Assembly (NCBI GenBank): GCA_021234155.1
Contig: JAJEKV010000003.1
Coordinates: 6,512,413-6,576,412, forward strand
DNA from: Isoetes taiwanensis
Taxonomy: Eukaryota > Streptophyta > Lycopodiopsida > Isoetales > Isoetaceae
DNA length: 64,000 bases
Direction: 5' to 3'
In this document: positions 10,111-23,100 of the stretch, one piece after another
Layout: every line of letters begins with the position of its first letter
Numbering within the stretch: the first letter of the stretch is position 1
Notes under the pieces: generated by a model
Seen by the model: only the letters and a program-made list of their open reading frames with translations
The model's database searches: none
Told to the model about the DNA's origin: nothing
Made by a program: the position numbers and the translations under genes

Positions 10111-12689
10111 CATTGTTTCTCCATTCTATCAAATGAATAGTTCACAAAATTCAATAAATATAGCAATAATTCTTCCCATCCTCTGAAGAAATGAACCTAT
10201 TGAGCAACAAAACAGAGAATGAATGATAAAAAAATGCACTTGAGTGCATACCTTGTCAAGTTGTTTGTGCACAACAACTTCATTAAGTTCCTGGCTCTGC
10301 TAAAGCCGGATGTGGGACGTTTTGTGCAGCCCACATGTACCTATCATCATTCATGCATAAAACCATACATGAAAAATCCAAAATGCTATCATTATACAGT
10401 TTGAAAAAGTTCCAAAAGCATACCTTGAAAGGAAATAATTAACATCCTTTTGCAAATAAATCACAAAATTCATCTACCAATAAAATTAGTGTGTACTGCC
10501 ACATCTCTGCTGCCAATGATCTGTGGGGACCTAGTTTCTAGATATGATTTTGATAATTATAAATCTCTGTATTGCTTATAAATGTAATTATTGATTGGAA
10601 TTTTTAATAAGCCATCACATAATATAAACTATTTTTCTATGCTTGATTGAACTCTTGAATATGGTCTTAATTGTGACACCTTGCATATTATTAGAGGCGC
10701 TTATACCTTGTTATGTGTATATAGACGGTGTACATAATGCCTTTTGGCATACCCCTTCGGACGCCGGCCGGTTGACACCTGAGCAAGAGCTCATTATGAT
10801 AAAATCAAACAAAAGGAAAACCAGCTGTGGGGCTTATAATTCTTCTTTAGCTTGCAAATTCGACGGAAATGAAAAACCCTAGTGCATCCTTCACAAACTG
10901 TGCAAAGCCTAATTGAGAAGGTCAAAGCTGAAGCTTTTGAAGATGTCTCTAATGCCAGAGTAGATATCACAAAATATCAATAATTTGTTGTTATCTGGCA
11001 CAATCTTTAAAAGGACTACAAAGCACCAACATTGCATAGGAGGGAAGGAATAACTGGAAACGGATTGGCTATAGCAGATACAGCAGAAATCAAAATTCCA
11101 TCGTCTAGAAGGAAGAGAATCGAAATTCCGTCATCTAGAAGGAAGAATCGTCAGATGGTAGAAAAAAATGTGCACATTCAATTTGTTTCGTTCTTTTTAT
11201 TCTTGCATATGGTATTGTTGCCACCTCTATAAAGTTAAAATACGACACATCTCTAGCCAGCAAAAATGGATTGACATCTTCTGGAAGCAGCGCAAATAGG
11301 TCCACCAACCTAGTCTGAATAGACAAGAATACTTAAGCCATCAATATCAAGCGAGAAAGAAAAAATGTCATGCGGGTTACCTAAGCACCTAAGCAATTAC
11401 CATACAATCTAAAGCACAAAATTCAAAAGCAAATGATAAAATCCATGATCGTGGTAATATTTAGAAGCGGTTTCTCTCTTACCATGTATGTTCTGAAAGC
11501 AGCCCGGTCCCTTGGGACCAATGCAAAATAAACAGATATTTTAACCTAGAATAGAGACAGAGATTTTAGCTTAGATTAGAGACAAAGAAGGTTTCGCAGC
11601 AGAGAAATCGAACTGGCTCTGAAGTGTGAACCAAAATGCAATTGCACTGCATAAAGAAGGCCAAAGATTCTCTCCTAACCGTTTAGGCCCACAATCGTAG
11701 ACGTTCAATAGAAGCCCAATAATCCAAGGACAGCCTGATAAAATTATGTTTGTCAGTGGTTTGAGTGCATGTTCAACTCACTTGACTGCCTTAGAGAGTG
11801 GAAGGCAGCTCCATATGGATATTTTAACTGCTGGCTGTGAATTAGATGTCTTTGTGGAAAGTGCTCTTCTTGGAATGCATGCCAAAGGTGGCTATAGATT
11901 TTGATGGGATAATAGTATCTTGCAATAGATTATTGGGTAAGTATGGAGTTGCCCAGTGCTGATTATTCTCTGATCTAGAGAAGTCGAGGTCGTCCAACAA
12001 ACACTTTTTTAATGCATCAGGAACATTAGTCTTTGCAAGCGACCAAGTAGCTCTCTTTTTAAGCTCACATCATAGCCACCTATTGTCTTCAAGCAAAGTA
12101 GTCTGGAATCCAACTGATAATCAGACTGAATTGTCTCATGGCATATTTCTGCAATACCAATTCAGACTGGTCTGCACGTTTTCTGCTATTTGACTCCAGT
12201 TATGAGCTGCGCACTTTTGCAAAGTGATTAAATCTCATGTTTGGGTTGGTTCCAGATTGTTTTGCATATCAAACAACCAATTTCAATTGCTAACCTTAAG
12301 GGCCATCTCAATGTATCAGGTTATGTGCCACGTCCCCTTCCTAATGGACATGAATATGATCTTCCTTTCATGAATGGCATCCCTGGTCCTGCATTTATGA
12401 GCTTTTATAGGGCAGCTAGGTTTCATAATAAACAGCTTCTTCCACTATTTCTAAGTTCTAGACTTGACATATTCTTTGCTCTCATGCCATGTCTTTATTC
12501 TGGCCATCTTCAATATTGTGGCTTGGAACTGGCCCACAACAGTGGATATGTGTCGTGCTTGAGAGGCATTACTGCATCTTCAATCAAGCATTCCTGATTT
12601 GCACAAGGCAGTTAATCTATAATTCCAAAGATGAACATCTTGATTCTTTGGATATGCCCACCAGGATCAGGAGAAAACATTGATTGATA
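10111..12689. other. No gene recognised
   Basis: About 2.6 kb with only short frames (10643-10882, 11032-11232, 12241-12597). None has a domain I recognise. At 11093-11149 there is a small tandem duplication around ATTCC(A/G)TC(G/A)TCTAGAAGGAAGA. No RNA gene or transposon end is visible. Confidence 0.4.
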
Positions 12690-12930
12690 TTTTTTAAACG
12701 GATGCGGGAGAATGAAGTAAGGCCAAACAATCATGTTGGTTGCATGTGCTAGCATTGCAGCAATAGAACAGGGAAAACTAACCCATGTGATCATTGCAAA
12801 AGGTGGATGTCAGTTGAATCTTGATATTGGCAATACACTCATTGGCATGTATGCGAAATCCAGATGCATTAAGAGTGGCTGTCAATTTTTTGACCAAATG
12901 CCCATGCAAAATATCATAAGTGCCTCAAGG
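12690..12930 (+). pseudogene. PPR protein fragment, second relic
   Basis: Plus-strand frame 12733-13230 opens with LVACASIAAIEQGK, then H.I.A.G, GNTLIGMYAK and FDQMPMQNIIS. These are the conserved blocks of a PLS-type PPR repeat. About 40 bases upstream, in another frame, lies FKRMRENEVRPNN, which normally precedes this block directly, so a small deletion or frameshift separates them near 12731. After about residue 60 the similarity ends. The fragment is unrelated in position to the one at 9560-10110 and lies on the opposite strand. Confidence 0.72.
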
Positions 12931-15427
12931 TTATCTGCTAGCACAGTTGATTTTGTCCCATGCAGACTATCAGGAATGCATGTCCATGACTTCACCAGAA
13001 TTGAGACATGCTTCAGCTTAGTTCATCACAAAAGAGCATATCAGGATCCTGCAAGCTGGGAGGTCTTGGAACATCTTTTAACAAGGTTGCATGTTTTTTT
13101 GAATTCCTTGCAACTCGAGAACATCATCCTATCTGTTGAATTGCAAATATGGGTTGAGGTCTTCCGTGGAAGCCGATTGAATCTCATGCCCGGTATAATG
13201 CTTGATTCTTTTCCATTGGTATGCCCATGAATAAAGAGTTCGGGCTTCCAAGAAGATACCCAAATCGTCAAAGAAGAACTACAATTCCTTAAAAATCAAC
13301 ATGAGTTATTGGGATGAGTAAGAGGAAGATCGCCAAGATCTTTTTCTACTTAAACCTCCCCCGCAATCATCTCGGTTTTAGAATTGTCTTGGTCGTAAAT
13401 AGATCCAAATACAATCATATTTTCAAGCCTTTTTATAGCAAAAAAAAAATAAGGCGATTCATAAGATGCTTACCCGTGATGTTCCCCTAACTCTCTCGGT
13501 AGCTCGACAACAATCAATGACTTATAGCTGCATATTGAAAATGATGCGTGCTCACTCCAACAAGGGCATATCTTCGCCAGAAATATCTCAAAGATAACAG
13601 AAATATCTTAGCATATCTCTACTCAAAAGGTGATTCGAGCTCCAAAATTGACACGCTGCAAGGTGTGCTTCAAATCATTTAGCTCAACAACCTATGTGCT
13701 CCAAGAGTACGTGCGGTTCTTTTCTAACTTTAGAGGTAAAAACAATAATGAAATTAAAAATCGTGGCTTGTAAAGGGTACGGACCAATCAAGAGCAATAG
13801 TTCTTCCGTTTGAAGTGACAAATAACTCTCAGAACTACAATAAGGTCATTCACAAATTCTATGCAGGAAAGCACAAAAGGAAAGATAGAAACCATCGAAA
13901 TTGCCTAGCTCCATATGTCTCCAATCAACGGCATTATCACAAACACGATTTAGGAAAAATAGACAACCTTTGCACTTTTATTCTTTTCAACAATCTACTG
14001 CCCTATTCATCAGAATTACATAGAAATTTTAAACTCTCCACATTTTCATTTTTTCGTTTTCAAGTGGATTCATAATGAAACCTAGTTATAAGGCATATAT
14101 TTTAGCACGAACGAATCTGTAAAACCTTCCCGGACCTCATCTAGAAAATTGTATATGTTAGAAAACCCGTGACTTTGGTATGACCTTAAGCCTAGGTTCT
14201 GCTATTCAGTGCCTTCATTCCTTCAAAAAAGAGATTAAAAAACATCAGAACTAAGAAAGAAACTGAAAAGGAAAAATCAAAGCAAGCTTAGAATACTTAT
14301 AAATACAGTGGATAAGATGCCGGAAGTCCCTGTATTCTTCTGATTATCCTTCTGAATTTTAGTTTGGTAGTGTTTCTTGGTCCCTGCATAAGAAAAGAAG
14401 TATTGTTCACACAATAGAAATGTGACTACTTCTGTGTCGTGGTCCAATGCCAGATGGCTTGGCAAAATATGTTTTGGATCATAAATCACAATTGCACTCT
14501 AAATTCATAAACTTGATTACTCACTTGGAGAATTAAGCTCCCTATTGTGTCTAACAAAAACGACTTCCTATTGGTTTGATCTTTAATGCCTTCCTCATCC
14601 AGGAGGGATAATCTTATTGCCCTAAGACCAAGACCAAGGAGCGGGGATTCAAAACGCCCAATGAATCCACACGAAACCTTTCAAACTGCTTTTAGATCTA
14701 ACGAATTTTGTTTGCAAAGAAGCGTAGAAACTGTGATATAAGAGAATGGCACTGGAATCTGTCTAAAAACCTTTAAGCGTGAGAAATAACCAGAGATCCT
14801 TTAATTCTAGAAATACAGATATTTAACCGGAAGAGCAGCTAGCCGAGGAGACATCGCCATGGAAAAAAAACGGTTTCTCTTCTAACGTGGAGCTAATCAA
14901 CGAACAAGAAAACCTAAAAAAATTCAACGTGCAAGATTGCGCACAGACTATCATAAAACGGCTTTATTATTATATATAGATTATAATAATTTTTTACATG
15001 TCCGTAATTTAGAAAAACAATACTTAATAGCATAAAAAACAACATCAAGATTTCAAAAACACACGTGGTACTTTGTTAAATAACATGTAACTATTTTTAA
15101 AAACAATCTTACTTTCATGTTGTAATTTAGCTTTCCACATATGGTAATATGAAGACCTACATATGTAATTTTGAAGATAAACAACGCATGGTTCTATTAA
15201 AAACAACAGTGAATGAAAAAAAAAAAACACACGTTGATAAAAAATCACAAAAACCATGTCAATTTTTTCTACGCGTGGATTTTTCTGCCAAAAAACCACT
15301 GTCTCTTTGTGCAAATCCGGATAAACAGGCCACGTGGACTTTTGGGGCCATTTTGGTGTTGTTTTTGGCATAAAACAACACTTCCGTACAACTAAAAAAC
15401 AACTGTGGACCAAAATTCGGGGTCAGT
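12931..15427. other. No gene recognised
   Basis: About 2.5 kb of AT-rich DNA. Short frames at 13815-14075, 14277-14489 and 15045-15413 show no domain. The last 500 bases contain several A-runs. The right edge is the sharp start of the duplicated segment at 15428. Confidence 0.4.
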
Positions 15428-16804
15428 GTGGACTTTCTAGGAAGCTTTCTCTGTCTTAATTGCCTTCAAAGGCCTGTAACTTGCACTAGAGGGGTCGGAT
15501 GAAGATGGGGCACATGCCTTGTATTCTTCTCGTCGAGAGCTTTTCAACGACCGGTACTTTGGCACCGTTCATGTGTGTATCTTAGCATTAGGTTTCACTT
15601 TGCATTAACAATTACATACATCTTAGAAGTAAATAGCTAAACCTTTGTAATAATTCTAAACCTTGCTAATTGTGCATTGTGTAGATAATAATGTGTACCA
15701 TAAAAGTGGTAGCAATGTACATTATTGCATATAAATTGGAAAATATATTTATTAGGTTATGCCTTACACTATACCATAAAATGGCCACACTAACATAATC
15801 TATAGAATGGTCATTGTAACTCACTAAGCATTTTAACCAATGTTAACATGAATTCTCTAGATGTTAGTTGTGGGGTTAGTTGTTTTGCAATCCTTGATGC
15901 TTATTTGTTGTTGCATTTGCTCAACAATGTGATGCAAACGCATGCGTGATTGTAAAATTTCCAATAATGTCCTTAAAACAATGTAGAGACGCTTAGAGGT
16001 ATCCATAATGTTCCTCTGGAGCAAACGATGATGATTTACCATTCTAAATGAAAAATATCTTGTATACATCAAGTATGTTTCTATATAGCAACATAAATAG
16101 ACGCCCTTACATCCTTGAAGACAATTGTCGATGCTTTATTATTTTAATTATCTTGTACACATAAGAACAGGTATAAATGTCCTTACATTCTCATGACTAT
16201 CAACCACGTGAGACAACTCATCCCGAAGGTGGTTGTAAACGATTTCAAAGTGGCATTTGTAATGGCTATGGACATAAAATCACTACATACAGCTAAAAGA
16301 ACCCATCTTGCTACAAAACGTAAATATCATCTAGAGAACAATGTGCTACATATAGAAAGTTTTCAAGGTTGAGCGGAAGATCTGAGTATGGGCTGCTTGC
16401 AAAATAGGGCGCCTATGAGTTCCTTGTCGATGCACTCTGTGCTCTTCTTTTGTAATCCTCAACGTCTTCAATGTACCGATAAAACGCATTAGAAGCATAC
16501 TGTTTTGCACCAAATGTAACCATCCATATTTCTTTCTATAATTCATGCTTCGACGTCTTCTTCTGGACCAAAATCTTAGATGCTCATATCAACACATTTT
16601 ATGCCTATGAAAGGCTTATAAATCAGAGTTAAAACACGGGTGGAACAAAATACAGGCAAATAGTTCAAGGCCATGCTTTCTATGGAAAAAAAGAGCTTAA
16701 GATGTTGTTAGTGGCTATGTTAGAACTGATAGTGTTCATCTCGTGTGTTTCAGGGGAAAGGTCACATACATTAACTTTCTTCCATATCGTGCCATGGCTA
16801 TCTT

Positions 16805-17176
16805 TTAGTCCAAGTTTTGTACTAATATTTGGAATCTATCCAAATGCAACTCCCAATGTACCCCAGTAGTAATCCTAACAATAAATGATTCTCCCATCAG
16901 AATTTGTTGGCATGCCCACTCCAGTTGGACATGTTCCGATGATCCAATCAGGTCCTTTACATTGTTCAATCTCAGTAATAGTGCTCCTACTACCAGATCA
17001 TCTTCTAGCTCCTTGTCCATCCCCTGCAATTGAAGAGCTGCAGATTTAATCCTTGAAATATACTCCTCTCTGGAGGCCCAATCTTTCAACTTCGTGGTGA
17101 AGATTACGGAGTACAAATTTGCCTGCTGAGAGAAGTGTCTCTTCCGGTAGATCTTTGACAATTGCTTCTTTGGCAT
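16805..17176 (-). pseudogene. Copia-type gag fragment, copy A
   Basis: The 123-residue minus-strand frame contains LYSVIFTTKLKDWASREEYI, then IKSAALQLQGM and DDLVVGALLLRLNNV. This is the core of the copia gag polyprotein domain (UBN2/gag-polypeptide type). The frame opens near 17176. Gag-like coding seems to extend further upstream on the minus strand to about 17350 in other frames, so it is frameshifted. No protease, integrase or RT follows downstream to 15428, so the element is incomplete. The parallel copy is at 48240-48600. Confidence 0.75.
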
Positions 17177-17704
17177 AGCTAGTCGCTCTTACTGTGCTAT
17201 CATAGTATCATCTAGATAGCGCATCATTCGATTGCCTTCCAATCTCGTTGGAGCCATTTCAAGAGAGCTTGTCTCTGCGATCATTCCCTTATTTGCCTTG
17301 GGTTGATGTTTCATCTTTAACCACTTGGGCTGCATTTGCCTTCTGGAGCTGATAGCAGCGGTCTTGGCTCATCTCCAGGAAACCACATGCCGAGTCCCTT
17401 TCTCGTCAATTTGCCTCGCACCTTTATAAACCAATAAAAGGCATTAGCATGCGTTAGTATTTCAATTCTTCCCATCTCCGCCTAGCCGGGATCAACAATC
17501 CAACGCCGGAGGATCACCGTAACGTTAAGCACTCAAGGTGGGCGGCGACAAGCAAATTCTTGAGGCCCGGCGACCTAGGCCAGATGATCTAACTTAGCAA
17601 CTCAAGCTCTTCGGACAAATTGTTCCACTCGTGGAGGAGCAATGACTTAGCACTTCAGTGAATGATCGCAAGGCTCTGGGGAAATTGAGATCGCGGGGCC
17701 CCGC

Positions 17705-17900
17705 TCGGAGGTGAAGATCAAGTAGCAAGAGCAACCCGGCAAGAGGAGCCAACACCAGAAGAGCGGTGTGAGGAGCAAATAGCAAGAGCAACCTCAACAA
17801 CAGAGCAAACCACAACACCAGGAAGAGTAGGTGAGCAAAGAAGTAGCGTGGAGCAACCTCGGTAACACGAGCAACCCCAAAGCAGCTAGAACAACAAAGA
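17705..17900 (+). repeat. GAGCAACC-rich tandem repeat, copy A
   Basis: Roughly 60-bp imperfect units of the form AGCAAGAGCAACCTC...GAGCAAACCACAACACCAGGAAGAG occur about three times. They match 53935-54115 in copy B. On the plus strand one frame is Gln/Glu/Pro-rich. It lies upstream of the H3-like frame and might be the remnant of its variable N-terminal tail, but the connecting frame is broken. Confidence 0.6.
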
Positions 17901-18269
17901 AGGGGAGCGAGCAATCAATGCGAAAAGAAAAGGAAAGAAGGGACGAAGGCAAGGGAGAAGCGAGAAAGAGGCGTGAAGCTAGGGCGAGGGGGGGAGCGTG
18001 TGGTTATCGAGAACAACAAATGTGACGAACCGGAGGAGGATGAGCTCGAGGAGGAAAGACCACACCAACAAGAGGAGGGAGCAAGAGGCTAAAGAAGAAG
18101 AGGAGGAGGAGGCCAAAGAATGACGGAGTTCACGCTAAGAACCATATCCAATGCAGTCCAAGGAGGGCAACATCAGCGAGAAGCTACTTAAAGCTGAAGC
18201 AAGATATGGAGTACGAGAAGAAGAAGGCAGCATGCAAGATTTATCTCCGCCAATGGATCGACAAGGTAG

Positions 18270-18482
18270 CCGAGCCTGTGGTCGAAAAGCAAGCCTCCAC
18301 CACCTCGACTCGACTCTCCGAAGAAGGTCCTCCATGGGCCAAACTCCCGGCACGCTCGGGTGTTTAAGGAGATTAGGCACTTTCAACAGTGTATTAATCT
18401 CCTAATAAGGAAAGCGCCATTCGAACACCTTCTTCGCGAAGTAATGCAGGAGTTCCGGACCGACATGTGGTCATACCTCTAA
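18270..18482 (+). pseudogene. Histone H3/CENH3-like frame, copy A
   Basis: The open frame follows a stop at 18267-18269. It reads a Pro/Lys-rich tail (SKSKPPPPRLDSPKKVLHGP), then the H3-fold alpha-N and alpha-1 helices as FKEIRHFQQCINLLIRKAPF, and the start of alpha-2. It stops at 18480-18482, shortly after MQEFRTD, because this copy differs from copy B at 18471-18476. KEIRHFQ followed by NLLI resembles plant CENH3 more than canonical H3, whereas LLIRK resembles canonical H3. No ATG is seen in the open part. See 54486-54740 for the longer copy. Confidence 0.65.
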
Positions 18483-19019
18483 CCACCCGGCCCCCGCAAG
18501 AAGCCCTCAAGTAGAGCCTCTAAAGTGAAGCGGGAGCTTTTATACAAGATACCATTGTGGGTTCAAAGAGGTATCCCAAGAGATCAAACTCAAATAACAT
18601 CCTAAGCAGTCTTCCACTACCGATTTCTAGTTGACCTAGAGTGCATTGAGTGAAAGGGCAACTAGTTGACCGTATCGAGTTGATATTGGCTCAGTTGACC
18701 ATGGAAGTTGGTCTCTAGGGTAATTTGGATGATTTGGACGATCGAAAAAGTGATACCATATTTTGAGTTTGATAGAGATTTTGGATTGGCCAAATGCTAC
18801 ACTTCCTCGTCATGCCTCTAATAATCATTACTTTTTTTTAAATATACAATTGATTATATCTTTATTGGTTTGTCGATCAACCATCCACGTTCTTCCATGT
18901 GGCCATCGGTTTATGATCTCTTGTTCTCATTTTAGTCCGATCCATTTTCATAGTGCATGCATGACTTTTGCAACTGTAGACCATCATAGAAAATGGATAC
19001 AATATCATACTGATGCGCT

Positions 19020-19391
19020 ATACTCTAAACCTTTGTAGATCACCAAAGGGACAACTAAACTATATCCAACACGAAGATTTTGGGCAATGACTAATCCTCT
19101 TCCAGAGCCAGGGGATATGGGGATAAGAACATGAAAGGGTGTACACACATATACATCGAGTTGAAGGATGAACTTGTGCATTTCTTGGGTACGATCTAGG
19201 TGTACAACAAGATACTCTGCTTTGTTGTTTTGTAGCAGATCCGCAATGATTGCAAGAGCATCCCCTGACAGCTCCCCAGAATTCTTGGCAAATTGGATCA
19301 AACTCAGTTTAAATGGATCCATCCCTCTCTTTTCGAACTCCCCTCCCATCCTTCCAGAATGAACACCAAACAAATAGCACAAGAAACACAT
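19020..19391 (-). CDS. Unrecognised minus-strand frame, copy A
   Basis: An uninterrupted frame of up to 128 residues, including GEFEKRGMDPFKLSLIQFAK and a block ending LVVPLVIYKGLEYS. It is shared with copy B (55230-55600), where it is broken by small length changes. A plausible donor (GTATATGTG) follows the Gln-Leu-Asp near 19160 on the minus strand, so it may be an exon. I do not recognise the family, and it could equally be the chance frame of a repeat. Confidence 0.25.
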
Positions 19392-19499
19392 ACCAATTGA
19401 ATTTATAAGAAAAAAAAATCAATTTCAATCTGCACATAAAGGCACATCCAGAAAGAGTAGTTTTTGGTGCTCATTTGTTGCAAGATCATAGGCTTTTGC

Positions 19500-19905
19500 T
19501 TTTTTTTTTTTTTTTTTACTCGTGATTGAAAATTTTCTTTTGAAGTTATTGTTATGAAATCAATGATTGGAAATTTGAAAGATGGGCTTCAAAACGTAAT
19601 GCCTGCAAATACCAAAGACAAGTTGGCTGTAAAACATTCACTATTATCAATTATTGTTTGAAAAAAAGAGAGATATAAACAAGGATATTACTTCAAAATT
19701 GCTAAAGATACAACCAAGAAATTTATCCAAAGTTGCAGCAAAAATGAAAATAATGTCATTAAGCAAAGCAAACTGTGGGCTTTGGCAGGAAGGAGGCCAA
19801 GATCAAATAGAATTGATAATTCAATCAAACATCGGGTTTATGGATTTTGGCTTGATAATATCAAAATTCCACCAAAAGTTAGAGATTTCATGAAGAGGAG
19901 AACAC
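19500..19905 (+). other. Poly-T tract and unrecognised duplicated frame, copy A
   Basis: A run of about 20 T at 19500-19519 is followed by a plus-strand region whose frame, ending near 19905, reads VYGFWLDNIKIPPKVRDFMK. Another overlapping frame is 19654-19893. The same DNA, with a poly-T run of about 29, is at 55699-56115. No family is recognised. The poly-T may be the poly-A tail of a retroposed piece on the minus strand. Confidence 0.35.
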
Positions 19906-20112
19906 AAGTAATATAATACCTTGATATCTCACATGTTTGCTCTTGTATTTGGATCAATTCTATTTTGAGATTATGTTTTCTTCTAAAATTATTTCAGGAC
20001 TTTCTTCTGTATATTTCAGTGCAATTTTTCAGTGACCTATTAATGAATCCACATGGTTTTCATGAAATGTATTGCATCTCAGTATTTTGGCAGCAGCAGC
20101 CTTGCAGTCATG

Positions 20113-23100
20113 GAAACAGAATACGGCCGTATTCGCTCTAGAATACGGCGAATACGCATTTTCAAAAAAACCCGTATTCCATAAAGGAATACGCCGTAAG
20201 GAAAACGTGATACCGAATACGGCCGTATTCCACAGAATACGGACATGAATACGCCCGTATTTAGTTTCAAGTGAAAAAACCACAACGTTTGCTAAAAAAA
20301 AAAAATCCCTGTGTTTTATATCTGCCCGACCCCGACGAACGACCTGCGGCTGCGGCACTGCTCTCCGTCGCCCGAATCTGCTTCTCGACTCGATGCAGGT
20401 ACCTGCTTTGCCTTTAAAGATGGTTTAAAGATGATATAGCATGTTTTAATAAATGTAAATGGCCTTACTTACAGCAGAGCAGGCAGGGGCTTCAATCAAA
20501 AAGTTTCTTGTTGAATAGCAGCAGGGGTTCAACCATGACCGATTCATGAAGGTAAGAACTCATTTTTGCTTGCTTATACATGTCTGTTTTCGTCCTGTTG
20601 ATGGAGTGGAGAGGCCAGAGATCATCAGCTGCAACCATTGCCATAATAATAGCTACAAATCCAATGCCCATCCTCTGCAACGTAGTCAATCCCTCCTTTC
20701 CTTTGTCCTCTTGAAGCTTTTTGAGAGAGGTAAATAATGCCCAATGATATATGAGAGCCCACAAAACAACACTGATTGTGTCAAATGCAGATAATGATCC
20801 AGGTGGGATTTCAATTCAAACGAACCCATTTTTCTGTTCATAGTTGAACCCTGCTCTACAACTGTTGTCATCTGAGAATAGGCTGTTCAATACATTATGG
20901 TGCTGGCCCAAATTGGAAGTATATGCAATATGCACTTCACTTCCTCTACTTGTGTCACGGTGCACAATCTCCAATCATGTTCTTCACCTTCAACATTATC
21001 CTTGGACAGTTATTATAGCAGCTTTATCAAGTTTCTTCATGTATCTTTCATTCATGTATCTTCATGTTTTCATGACTGCCATTTCTTTGGTATGCTCCAG
21101 ATTTGCCACTAAAGAGAAAGGTGTGCTGCTAGCTCATAGAAATGGACTCATTAGTAGGAGGAGAGTCACAAGGTATGCTTTTGCTTTGGATTGGTTTGTT
21201 TCTTCTTGAAAATAACAATGCTTTTGTTATGATTGTTGAGTTATTATTTTAAATTCATTTTAGGTGATACAAGTGCTTCAAGAACTAGCTCTAGTAGTAA
21301 GAGAAAGAAAGGTGAAGGGCCACAACAAAGTGATTGGTGGGAGGAAGTGAATGTCATTGGAATCGCAAAAGGGAAAACTGGAAGGAGAGGGGGAAAAGTG
21401 TGGAGATGCAAATATTGTCCCATGCAAAGAACTTCTGCTATTAATAGAGTGTGAGGACACTTATTTGGTGAAAAGGGACATGATATTCTACCATGTGCAG
21501 GAATTCCTGAGGACAAAAGAATTGAGTTAAAGGAAATGGCGGATCAAATTGATGCCATTGTCACTAATAGGAAGCAAAGAAGAGAGGCCACATTTGCTGC
21601 TGCGGGTTATGATTTTGATATTGGATCAAGAAGAAGCAGGAGAGTAGTTGAGGATGAAGACATGGATTATGCTCCACCTCCTTCTGGAAGTAGTGGTGAC
21701 ATCACAAGCTATTGCAGACCACCAAGACCACCTGTGAAAATGATGCAACAAGATATTAAGCGTCTAGTAGAGAAAGAAAAGAGAGAGGAGTTGCAGGATG
21801 CTATTGGGGATTATTTTTATTGTTGTGATGTTCCTTTCGCTCATGCTAGAAATCCATTCTTCAAAGCCATGATACAAAAGGCAGGAGAATATGGGCGTGG
21901 AGCCGATTCTCCTTCAAGTGAAGCGCTTCGTGTGAAGATTCTAGAGCGGAAGGTAAAGAAAGTGGAAGATGAGCTTAGTGATTTCAGGGCTTCATGGAAG
22001 GATTGGGGGGTTACGTTGATATTTGACGGGTGGACCGATAAGCGAGGGCGAGTGCTTGAGGGATGTGTTGCATATTGTAGAGGACGAGCATACTTCGTAG
22101 AGACCCATGATATCACAAAAGGAGGAAAATCAGCTGTTAATCTTGCTCGAGTTTGGAAGGAAAGTATAAAAAAAGTGGGTAAGGAGAATGTGGTGCATAT
22201 TGTAGCCGATGGGGAGGTTGCAAATCGTGCTGCAGGTATTAAAGTTTTAAATTTCGTTTTGTTTAATGAAGCTATTGTTTTATGTTATTATTTAGGATGA
22301 TCATTTGTAGTATTTAGTAAGCTTTCTTGCATTAGTTGCATGCAATTAATTTGCTTGGTTGCTTGTAGGCAAACTCATAGAGGCGGATGAAGAACTAGGA
22401 GGCATTTTTTTTACTCCATGTATGGCTCATTGTATCAACAACTTCATGAAAGATGTTGGAGGATTGCCTTATGTAAGTGGTCTCATTGAGAAAGGGAACA
22501 CACTAGTTACTTTCATTTGGCGTCATTCAAAGGTGAAGGACCTTTTCCTTGAGCTCACAAAGAAGGAGCATAATGGTAAGGGCCTCCTTAGATACAGTGA
22601 AACAAGATTTGGCTACAACTTCATCATGCTTGAGCGTTTGTACGAGTTGAGAGATGAGGTGAAGCATCTTTTTGTGCATACTGATTACCGCAAGTTACCA
22701 GAAAGCAAAAACAAAAAAGGTAATGGATTTAATTCCTTAATTCTTTACTTATTATCTTTTTGGTTTCATTTCGTAGGATAACACATTAAACATTATAGGT
22801 AAGGAACTTATATAACTTGTTATTTATTTTGTAGGAAAAGAATGCTATCAAATTGTTTTTGATGATAGCTATTGGGTAGAAGTGGCACATATTGTGGATG
22901 TTTTGGAGCCAGTGATGTTAGTTTTGCGCCTTGTTGATGGACCGGCTCTTTGCATTGGTAGGGTTTATGCTGCTTTAGATCAATTGCATGCTTCTTTTGA
23001 AGTGAAGGAGAAAGATGAGGAGAAGTGTCAAACATTGAGGGAATTGTTTAATAAGAGGAGGTTTGACTACCAAACTCCTATCCTTGCTGCAGCATACTAT

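Noticed and set aside
12241-12597. 118-residue plus-strand frame as a gene
   Set aside because: No domain, no splice context and no duplicate to support it.
17594-17914. Minus-strand Leu-rich frame as a membrane protein
   Set aside because: It is the antisense of the GAGCAACC tandem repeat; the hydrophobic look is a composition effect.
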